Source: Alphaproteobacteria bacterium (GTDB lineage Bacteria; Pseudomonadota; Alphaproteobacteria; ATCC43930; CGMCC-115725). Taken from it: a DNA stretch of 11,258 nucleotides. The position numbers and the translations under genes are program-made. Positions 6,317 to 11,258 of the stretch are shown here, one piece after another (positions within the stretch are counted from its first letter, which is position 1; each line of letters begins with the position of its first letter). Location: assembly GCA_030037055.1 (NCBI GenBank), contig JASHRZ010000184.1, forward strand, positions 1 to 11,258. The letters are read 5' to 3'. The notes beneath the pieces are model-generated. The model did no database searches and was not told the DNA's origin. It saw only the letters and a list, made by a program, of their open reading frames with translations.

Positions 6317-6862
6317 ATGCGGCACAGCGCATCCGAGACCTGGCACGGCACGACCGTTCTTTGCGTGCGCAAGGAAGGCAAGGTGGTGATCGCCGGCGAC
6401 GGCCAGGTTTCGATGGGCCAGACCATCGTCAAATCCAACGCCCGCAAGTTGCGCCGGCTCGGCGGCGGCGCGGTGATCGCCGGCTTCGCCGGCGCCACCG
6501 CCGACGCCTTGACGCTGTTCGAGCGTCTGGAGGGCAAACTCGAGCAGCACCCCGGTCAGCTGCCGCGCGCCTGCGTCGAACTGGCCAAGGACTGGCGCAC
6601 CGACCGCTATCTGCGGCGGCTGGAGGCAATGATGGCGGTGGCGGACCGACATGTATCGCTCATCCTCTCCGGCACCGGCGACGTGCTCGAGCCCGAGGAC
6701 GGGCTCATCGGCATCGGCTCCGGCGGCGGCTACGCGCTCGCCGCGGCGCGCGCGCTCCTTGACCAGCCGCTCGAGGCCGAGTCGATCGCGCGCAAGGCGA
6801 TGGCGATCGCCGCCGGCATCTGCGTCTATACCAACGACAAAGTCACGCTCGAGATTCTATGA
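6317..6862 (+). CDS. hslV: ATP-dependent protease peptidase subunit HslV
   Basis: HslV forms the proteolytic double hexamer of the cytoplasmic HslUV (ClpQY) protease. It is a proteasome-beta-like N-terminal-threonine hydrolase. The protein has 181 residues. The active Thr is Thr12 in HGTTVLCVRK, so an 11-residue propeptide must be removed; E. coli HslV loses only the Met. Asp28 (AGDGQ) and Lys44 (NARKLRRL) correspond to mature Asp17 and Lys33 of the active site. Conserved segments AGFAGATADA, ELAKDWRTDR and IGSGGGYA are present. The ATG at 6317 has AAAGG four bases upstream. The stop overlaps the hslU start as ATGA, so the two subunits are coupled. A candidate RpoH promoter lies upstream. Confidence 0.97.
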   Translation: MRHSASETWHGTTVLCVRKEGKVVIAGDGQVSMGQTIVKSNARKLRRLGGGAVIAGFAGATADALTLFERLEGKLEQHPGQLPRACVELAKDWRTDRYLRRLEAMMAVADRHVSLILSGTGDVLEPEDGLIGIGSGGGYALAAARALLDQPLEAESIARKAMAIAAGICVYTNDKVTLEIL

Positions 6863-8175
6863 CCGCCTTCAGCCCGCGCGAGATCGTGTCCGAACTCGAT
6901 CGCCACATCGTCGGCCAGAACGACGCCAAGCGCGCCGTCGCCATCGCCTTGCGCAACCGCTGGCGGCGCCAGCAGCTGCCAGAGGAGCTGCGCGAGGAGG
7001 TGCTTCCCAAGAACATCCTGATGATCGGTCCCACCGGCATCGGCAAGACCGAGATCGCGCGCCGGCTTGCCAAGCTCGCCCAGGCGCCGTTCATCAAGGT
7101 CGAGGCGACCAAGTTCACCGAGGTGGGATATGTCGGCCGCGATGTCGAGCAGATCGTGCGCGACCTGCTCGAGATGTCGATCGCCATGACGCGCGAGAAA
7201 TTGCGCAAGGAAGTGGCATCCAAGGCCGAGCTGCATGCCGAGGAACGCGTGCTCGACGCGCTGGTCGGCCAGAGCGCCGGCGCCGAGACGCGGCAGAAAT
7301 TCCGCAAGCTGCTGCGCGATGGCCAGCTCGACGATAAGGAGATCGAGGTGCAGGTGCAGGAGGGCGCCGGCATCAACCTGCCGACCTTCGAGATTCCGGG
7401 CATGCCGGGCGCTCAGATGGGCATGCTCAATCTCGGCGAGATCTTCGGCAAGGCCTTCGGCGGGCGCACCAAGCCGCGGCGCATGAGCGTGCGCGAGAGC
7501 CACACCGTGCTGATGGCCGAGGAGAGCGACAAGCTGCTCGACCAGGAGAAGGTGGTGCGCGAGGCGATCGTCGCCGTCGAGCAGAACGGCATCGTCTTCA
7601 TCGACGAGATCGACAAGATCTGCGCCCGCAGCGAGCAACGCATCGGCGCCGACGTGAGCCGCGAGGGCGTGCAGCGCGACCTCCTGCCGCTGATCGAGGG
7701 CACGACAGTCGCCACCAAGCACGGCGCGGTAAAGACCGACCACGTGCTGTTCATCGCCTCGGGCGCCTTCCATCTGGCGAAGCCCGCGGACCTGCTGCCG
7801 GAGCTGCAGGGGCGGCTGCCCATCCGGGTCGAACTCAATCCGCTCACGCGCGAGGATTTCCGCCGCATCCTGACTGAACCCGAGGCAAGCCTGGTCAAGC
7901 AGTACAAGGCGCTGATCGCCACCGAGGGCGTCGCGCTCGATTTCACCGAGGACGCCATCGACGAGATCGCCAGCCTTGCCGAGGAGATCAACACGGCGGT
8001 GGAAAATATCGGCGCGCGGCGGCTGCACACCGTGCTGGAGCGCCTGCTCGAGGAGATCAGCTTTTCCGCCTCCGACCAGCCCAGGGGCGCCGCCGTCACC
8101 ATCGACCGCGCCTATGTGCGCGAGCATGTCGGCGCGCTCGCCAAGAACGCGGATCTGTCGAAGTTCATTCTTTAG
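6859..8175 (+). CDS. hslU: ATP-dependent protease ATPase subunit HslU
   Basis: HslU is the AAA+ unfoldase (ClpY) that feeds substrates to HslV. The protein has 438 residues, normal for the family. Walker A is GPTGIGKT (57-64) and the pore loop is GYVG (90-93). The inserted I domain covers roughly 110-235 and includes a Gly/Met-rich stretch (PGMPGAQMGMLNLGE). Walker B is IVFIDE (245-250), the sensor-1 region is VLFIASGAF (296-304), the likely arginine-finger segment is LQGRLPIRVEL (317-326), and sensor 2 is GARRLHT (385-391). The C-terminal tail ADLSKFIL, which docks into HslV, is intact. Translation starts inside the hslV stop codon. A gene remnant follows 44 bases after its stop. Confidence 0.98.
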   Translation: MTAFSPREIVSELDRHIVGQNDAKRAVAIALRNRWRRQQLPEELREEVLPKNILMIGPTGIGKTEIARRLAKLAQAPFIKVEATKFTEVGYVGRDVEQIVRDLLEMSIAMTREKLRKEVASKAELHAEERVLDALVGQSAGAETRQKFRKLLRDGQLDDKEIEVQVQEGAGINLPTFEIPGMPGAQMGMLNLGEIFGKAFGGRTKPRRMSVRESHTVLMAEESDKLLDQEKVVREAIVAVEQNGIVFIDEIDKICARSEQRIGADVSREGVQRDLLPLIEGTTVATKHGAVKTDHVLFIASGAFHLAKPADLLPELQGRLPIRVELNPLTREDFRRILTEPEASLVKQYKALIATEGVALDFTEDAIDEIASLAEEINTAVENIGARRLHTVLERLLEEISFSASDQPRGAAVTIDRAYVREHVGALAKNADLSKFIL

Positions 8176-8219
8176 CCGCGCTTGCGTCACAGCGGAAGCT
8201 GGCGGCGGCGGCGGATATC

Positions 8220-8880
8220 GTGCTCATCAACCCGCGCTTCGAGGTGTCGTTCTGGGGCTTCAAGCACGCCTTGCCGTTCATCGGCAAGCGCTCGGCGCTG
8301 CCGGTCGCCGCCCTGACGTTGCTGGCCGCGCGCCGGTTCCTTTCCACCGCGGGCATCTCCACGGCGATGGTCGGAATGCTCTCGGCGATTCCGAAGACGC
8401 CGCTTTGCGAGCGGCTCGCGCCGGCGGGACGGCTCGACCGTGCCGACGAGCCGGCAGAAGGCACCAACGTGCTGCCGCTTGCCATGAGCCGTGCGGCGCT
8501 GAGCGCGGACTATACGCGGCTGATGTCCGAGCTATACGAAGGCGAAGCTTATTTCGACCGGCTCGACGCGCTCTACCTCGCCGGCGGGATCGTCACCGAG
8601 CGCGGCTGGCTCGGCTATACCGCACATTATTTGGCGGCGCCGGCGGAGGCAGACGCGGCTGCTGCTTGAGGCGGCCGGGCTCACCGCGCGGCTGCTGTGG
8701 CGAGTGCTGGAGCCCGGCTTACGGCAGACCTATGGGTGGCGCTTGTGGCGCGCGCTGCGGCAGCGCGCCGACCCGGCGGTGCTGTGGGTCTACGCCATCA
8801 AATGCGCCATGCACTATCATGTCCACCGCATGGTCGAAGCGCTGCAGCGGCGCGGCCGCGTGCTGATCAATACATTCTGA
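8220..8880 (+). pseudogene. Remnant of a B12-binding radical SAM protein (DUF4070 type), internally deleted and frameshifted
   Basis: The GTG at 8220 begins VLINPRFEVSFWGFKHALPF then GKRSALPVAALTLLAA, which looks like the N-terminus of B12-binding radical SAM proteins. The frame then jumps, at about residue 37, straight to RRFLSTAGISTAMVGMLS and IPKTPLCERL ... GTNVLPLAMS ... YTRLMSELYEGEAYFDRLDA, which resembles the C-terminal DUF4070 domain. The rest of the B12 domain and the whole radical SAM core, including its CxxxCxxC cluster motif, are missing. Near 8630 (ATTATTTGG) the reading frame shifts by one. The plus-1 frame continues WRRRRRQTRLLLEAAGL ... LWVYAIKCAMHYHVHRMVEA and ends at the TGA at 8880; without the shift the frame stops at 8669. 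An intact member would be around 500 residues. It cannot be catalytically active. The family assignment is from memory of motifs. Confidence 0.75.
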
Positions 8881-8894
8881 GAACCGGATTGCGA

Positions 8895-8923
8895 TTGACG
8901 GCCAAGCGCGGCAAAACTACATC
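8895..8923 (+). promoter_or_regulatory. Candidate sigma-70 promoter of the small lipoprotein
   Basis: TTGACG (8895-8900) and TACATC (8918-8923) are separated by 17 bases and lie 27 bases before the lipoprotein ATG. The -35 matches five of six consensus bases and the -10 about three. The spacing is ideal, and no other promoter-like pair is seen in this 70-base gap. Confidence 0.4.
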
Positions 8924-8950
8924 TGCCCCACCGTCGACGGAGCGAGCGCC

Positions 8951-9205
8951 ATGCGTGTTGCCGCGATGCTGCTCACCACGGTGCTGCTTGCCGGCTGCGC
9001 GAGCGCGCCCACGCTGCCGCCCAGCATCAGCTATCGGGTGCCCGACAACAATGTGGCCATCACCAGCGAAGAGGCGCAGAACTATTGCGTGCAATTCGAC
9101 CGCGTCGCGCGCTATCAGGGCCTGCAGACGACGGCGGACGGGCTGGTCGCGATCTATAGCTGCGTTGCGCCGGCCGATGCCGACAGGGCGCCGGCGACGC
9201 AGTAG
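8951..9205 (+). CDS. Small predicted lipoprotein, function unknown
   Basis: The 84-residue product begins MRVAAMLLTTVLLAGC, a short basic n-region, a hydrophobic core and a lipobox LAGC with Cys16 as the lipidated residue. Position +2 is Ala, not Asp, so the Lol pathway should carry it to the outer membrane. The mature part is about 69 residues, with two further cysteines (Cys46, Cys71) that could form a disulfide in the periplasm. I do not recognise a domain in the remainder (SEEAQNYCVQFDRVARYQGL). GGAG at 8939-8942, eight bases before the ATG, is a good ribosome site, and a candidate sigma-70 promoter sits just upstream. It converges on the next gene with a 25-base gap. Confidence 0.8.
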   Translation: MRVAAMLLTTVLLAGCASAPTLPPSISYRVPDNNVAITSEEAQNYCVQFDRVARYQGLQTTADGLVAIYSCVAPADADRAPATQ

Positions 9206-9230
9206 CGATCGCCGATGCCGGAGGGCGCGA

Positions 9231-9464
9231 TCACCCCTTGGGCATCCATTTCCGCACGCGCGGCTTCCTCGGCGCGGGATATTGCGATCGCGCCATTCCG
9301 TCGCGGCCGAAATGACGAACGAAATCTTCATAGCGCCGGCGCAGCTCCGCGCGCTCCGACGGGGTCATATCCTGGAGATGAAGATGCGACAGATCGGCCT
9401 GGCGCAGGGCGGCGTCCTCCGGCGCATCCGCGCCACCGCCGCTGTGCCTACGCCGTCGAGCCAT
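9231..9464 (-). CDS. Small basic hypothetical protein
   Basis: I do not recognise this 77-residue protein. It starts with an Arg-rich, Gly-rich segment (MARRRRHSGGGADAPED), then a likely helix DMTPSERAELRRRYEDFVRH (about 33-52), and ends in a Pro/Arg/Lys-rich tail (YPAPRKPRVRKWMPKG). The middle looks like genuine protein, and the opposite-strand frames here are clearly worse. There is no signal peptide, membrane segment or cysteine pair. The ribosome site before the ATG at 9464 is weak. The N-terminal start could be later, for example the Met at residue 33. It converges with the lipoprotein gene and sits downstream of a decayed receiver gene on the same strand. Confidence 0.55.
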   Translation of the reverse strand: MARRRRHSGGGADAPEDAALRQADLSHLHLQDMTPSERAELRRRYEDFVRHFGRDGMARSQYPAPRKPRVRKWMPKG

Positions 9465-9498
9465 GGTCCGAGCATGTCGGAGACTGCTTAACGGCGGG

Positions 9499-9783
9499 TT
9501 AAGCCGCCGGTAAGGCGGCGGAGAGCGCGGTCGCCACGCTGACCAGGCGGTCGACCTTGGTCAGCGGCATCGCCGTCGCAAACGGCTTGATCGGCACGTC
9601 GTCGCGCCAAGCCGTCGCGCTCGGGCGTCATGATGTCGGTGATGACGAATTCAGGCTGGTTCTCCTGCGAGAGCCGCATGCCTCGTTGCCGGCGTGGGCG
9701 GTGTAGCCGGCCTCGCCCGACAGCGTATCGACGCGGCGGCAAACGGTCTTGCTGTCGTCGACAACGAGGACGTAGATGGTCAT
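9499..9783 (-). pseudogene. Degenerate response-regulator receiver domain
   Basis: From the ATG at 9783 the frame reads MTIYVLVVDDSKTVCRRVDT then GEAGYTAHAGNEA, the first half of a CheY-like receiver with its acidic pair. Near 9675-9690 it shifts frame and continues as MRLSQENQPEFVITDIM then TPERDGL, which contains the phospho-acceptor Asp of TDIM. Just after DGL (near 9600-9610) it returns to the first frame as DVPIKPFATAM ... LVSVATALSAALPAA and ends at the TAA at 9501-9499. The conserved Lys (IKPF) is there, but about 30-40 residues between the phospho-Asp and this Lys are gone. The whole is about 95 codons, against about 120 for a complete receiver. No single frame encodes it, so it is a broken gene. 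Confidence 0.75.
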
Positions 9784-9867
9784 GCGGCCAGGCCCCCGAT
9801 TGCGAGCATGCGGAGTTCCGCCGAAATCGCCGGGCTCTGAAGATAAATCCCCACAAATTCAGCAAAA

Positions 9868-9896
9868 TTGCCGGAGAAATTTGCCGCGCTTGTGAT
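9868..9896 (+). promoter_or_regulatory. Weak candidate promoter of the PAS_5 protein
   Basis: TTGCCG (9868-9873) and TGTGAT (9891-9896) are 17 bases apart, in the most AT-rich patch of the window (about 9836-9885), some 50 bases before the chosen ATG. Each box matches the sigma-70 consensus at about four of six bases, so the call is tentative. Confidence 0.25.
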
Positions 9897-9945
9897 GCCG
9901 CCGGGCTATCTTTTCCGACCTGCGACGGGACACGCGATCGCCGTT

Positions 9946-10488
9946 ATGGAGAAGGCTTTGCGCGATAGTCTTCCGGATCAGCGTCTGGAGAGTCTTTATC
10001 GGCATTGGCTGAGCAAGCGGCACGGCCGCGCCTTGCCCTGCCGCGCCGCCATCGACCCGCTGGAGATACCGGCCGAGATCTGGCCTTACACCATGCTCCT
10101 CGACGTGATGTGGGAAGGCGGCTCGCCGCGCTTCCGCTATCGCCGCGTCGGCGACGTCTTCTGGCGGCTCGCCGGCCGCGAGCCGACCGGCCTCTTCATC
10201 GAGGACGTGCTGCCGGAGAAAGCGGGCTATCGCCGCTACGTCATTGGCATCTACGAGGAGGTGGTGGCGCGCCGCATGGCGATGTACACCGAGAACAGCT
10301 TTACGCTCGCCGGCCGTGGCACGCAGATGCTGACGCGGCGCATCAGCCTGCCGCTGTCAAACGACGGTGAGGCCATCAACATGGTGCTCGCCGGCCATGT
10401 CTTCGAGCACGGCAAGCTGCCGCGCGAGACCGCCTTCTCGCTGGTGAGCGACCTGAAGGAGGTGCGGCGGGACGTGCTGGAGAAGTAG
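9946..10488 (+). CDS. PAS_5-type PAS domain protein
   Basis: This is a stand-alone PAS-like protein of 180 residues with no output domain. It begins MEKALRDSLPDQRLESLYRH. The family signature RAAIDPLEIP (33-42) is followed by the PAS-like sheet and helices: LLDVMWEGGSPRFRYRRVG (51-69), FWRLAGREPTGLFIEDVLP (72-90), and a C-terminal strand region RRISLPLSNDGEAINMVLAG (131-150). This layout fits the alphaproteobacterial PAS_5 family, whose members are mostly uncharacterised soluble signalling proteins. The start was chosen on family length. The frame is open upstream to a TTG at 9868 and an ATG at 9895, both giving unusual N-termini. No strong ribosome site is visible at 9946. It diverges from the broken receiver gene and converges on the XRE gene. 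Confidence 0.82.
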   Translation: MEKALRDSLPDQRLESLYRHWLSKRHGRALPCRAAIDPLEIPAEIWPYTMLLDVMWEGGSPRFRYRRVGDVFWRLAGREPTGLFIEDVLPEKAGYRRYVIGIYEEVVARRMAMYTENSFTLAGRGTQMLTRRISLPLSNDGEAINMVLAGHVFEHGKLPRETAFSLVSDLKEVRRDVLEK

Positions 10489-10497
10489 CGCGCTTGC

Positions 10498-10514
10498 GCC
10501 GGGTCTCACCCGGC
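10498..10514. terminator. Candidate bidirectional terminator between convergent genes
   Basis: GCCGGGT-CTC-ACCCGGC is a perfect 7-bp, GC-rich stem with a three-base loop. It starts ten bases after the PAS_5 stop and overlaps the stop codon of the convergent XRE gene. No T-tract follows on either strand, so it may slow rather than fully end transcription. Confidence 0.4.
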
Positions 10515-10907
10515 CGCCGCGGCGCTCCGCCGCCTTCGCTTTGGCGGCGCCATCGGCGCGCTCTTCAAGAGATCGAGCAGGCGCTCGACTCGATCGGGCG
10601 GAAGCTTGCGGATGCGCTCGGCCAGGAGATTGGCGAGCTCGGTGGCGGCGGGCGCAAGCCCGGCCGTATCGACGGTGACGCGCGGATGCGACAGCCGAGC
10701 CAGGCGATGCAGCTCGTCGGCCTCGTCCCAGATGATGTTGAGCTGCACGCAAATGGCGACCACCATGGCATGGGTGGGCCGGCCGCGGCGGCCGTGCTCC
10801 AGCGCCGAGAGATAGGCGGCGGAGATGCCGAGCGCCTCGGCCATCTGCTTCAGGCTGATGGTGCGCTCGGCGCGAAGCTGGCGCACGCGCACGCCGAACG
10901 GCGTCAT
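10506..10907 (-). CDS. XRE-family helix-turn-helix transcriptional regulator
   Basis: The 133-residue protein carries an N-terminal Cro/C1-type helix-turn-helix, roughly residues 5-60. The recognition region is LKQMAEALGISAAYLSALEHG (19-39), in two parts the positioning helix LKQMAEAL and the recognition helix SAAYLSALE. The central part WDEADELHRLARLSHPRV (60-77) and a leucine-rich helix LANLLAERIRKLPPDRVERLLDLL (91-114) probably mediate dimerisation. The C-terminus is a basic tail (PPKRRRRSAAAAG). Its ATG at 10907 overlaps the Smr stop as ATGA, so it is translationally coupled to that gene and probably co-transcribed. The DNA target is unknown. A metabolite-binding domain is absent, so it may be a constitutive or partner-controlled regulator. 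Confidence 0.93.
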   Translation of the reverse strand: MTPFGVRVRQLRAERTISLKQMAEALGISAAYLSALEHGRRGRPTHAMVVAICVQLNIIWDEADELHRLARLSHPRVTVDTAGLAPAATELANLLAERIRKLPPDRVERLLDLLKSAPMAPPKRRRRSAAAAG

Positions 10908-11258
10908 CGCCGCCGCCGCAGCAGGAGATAGAGCGCGCCGGCGCCGCCGTCGCGCGGTTGCGCCGGCGAGAAGGCGAGCAAGCGCCCGCGGCTGGGCGCT
11001 TCGCTGAGCCAGCGCGGCACCGCATCGCGCAGCACGCCGCTCTTGCCGGTGATGACCAGCAGGCAGCGCTTGTCATTCGCTTGCGCGCGGGCAATGAAAC
11101 CATCGAGCGCGCGATGGGCCTGGTCCTGCGTCATGCCGTGCAGATCGAGTCGCGCCTCGATCGCGCGCCGTCCGCGGCGCAAGCGCTCGGCGCTGCGGCG
11201 GTCGAGCCCGGGCGCGGTATGGGCCGCGAGATCGCCGGGCGGCGCGGCGGCGAGCGGC
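10904..11258 (-). CDS. Smr-domain protein (5' end outside window)
   Basis: This is a small stand-alone Smr (MutS2 C-terminal-like) protein. Smr domains bind or nick nucleic acids, and some act on RNA or stalled ribosomes. About 117 codons are seen and the frame is open to the window edge, so the true start lies outside. Near the edge is PGLDRRSAERLRRGRRAIEA, the linker usual in alphaproteobacterial members. Then come the LDLHGMTQDQAHRAL motif (the LDxHG signature), LLVITGKSG (the TGKG-like loop, here with Ser) and GRLLAFSPAQPRDGGAGALY, ending in an Arg tail. A TTG at 11182 inside the frame would truncate the linker and is unlikely to be the start. It is the upstream gene of an overlapping pair with the XRE regulator. 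Confidence 0.9.
   Translation of the reverse strand, partial: PLAAAPPGDLAAHTAPGLDRRSAERLRRGRRAIEARLDLHGMTQDQAHRALDGFIARAQANDKRCLLVITGKSGVLRDAVPRWLSEAPSRGRLLAFSPAQPRDGGAGALYLLLRRRR

Noticed and set aside
6826..8190. 454-codon minus-strand frame opposite hslU
   Set aside because: Antisense of an intact HslU with all AAA+ motifs; composition is typical of a shadow frame.
9206..9245. GATGCC/GGCATC repeat as terminator between lipoprotein and the 77-residue gene
   Set aside because: The 21-base loop and lack of a T-tract make it unconvincing, and part of it is coding.
8867..9331. 154-codon minus-strand frame opposite the lipoprotein
   Set aside because: The plus strand has a lipobox signal peptide, a ribosome site and a candidate promoter; the minus frame has none.
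1..11258. CRISPR arrays, tRNA or rRNA genes, insertion sequences, phage or toxin-antitoxin modules
   Set aside because: No regularly spaced repeats, tRNA-like TTCGA arms with matching stems, transposase motifs or terminal inverted repeats were seen; the XRE-Smr pair does not have the size or motifs of a toxin-antitoxin system.

Overview
The window is GC-rich (by eye about two thirds G+C) bacterial DNA. Its gene order and protein types point to an alphaproteobacterium, probably Rhodospirillales or a related group. The indicators are a hisB-hisH-(acetyltransferase)-hisA-hisF-hisE-HIT operon divergent from hslV-hslU, a PAS_7-type cytoplasmic histidine kinase, a PAS_5-type protein and an Smr-XRE gene pair. 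The genus cannot be fixed from the sequence alone.

Layout. (1) 1-1955, minus: a soluble sensor histidine kinase with three PAS-like domains and a complete HisKA/HATPase core; its 3' end runs off the window. (2) 2076-6112, minus: a tightly packed operon read hisB, hisH, GNAT acetyltransferase, hisA, hisF, hisE, HIT protein. Most junctions overlap by 4-18 bases, so translational coupling is likely. It supplies the middle steps of histidine synthesis: hisE (PR-ATP to PR-AMP), hisA (ProFAR isomerase), hisF/hisH (IGP synthase) and hisB (IGP dehydratase). hisG, hisI, hisC and hisD are not here. (3) 6113-6316: a divergent intergenic region with a candidate heat-shock promoter facing hslV. (4) 6317-8175, plus: hslV and hslU, the ATP-dependent HslUV protease, coupled by an ATGA overlap.

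(5) 8176-9865 is a zone of gene decay and small genes. It holds a remnant of a B12-binding radical SAM protein that has lost its whole catalytic centre and is frameshifted, a small predicted outer-membrane lipoprotein, an unrecognised 77-residue basic protein, and a response-regulator receiver domain broken by a frameshift and an internal deletion. (6) 9946-10488, plus: an intact PAS_5-type protein. (7) 10504-11258, minus: an XRE-family regulator whose start overlaps the stop of an Smr-domain gene that enters from the right edge.

Most of the window is conserved housekeeping DNA. I found no convincing new multi-gene system. The points most worth a second look are the two gene remnants, the acetyltransferase embedded and coupled inside the his operon, the tandem 10-base repeat and possible alternative hairpins in front of the kinase, and the candidate RpoH promoter of hslVU.
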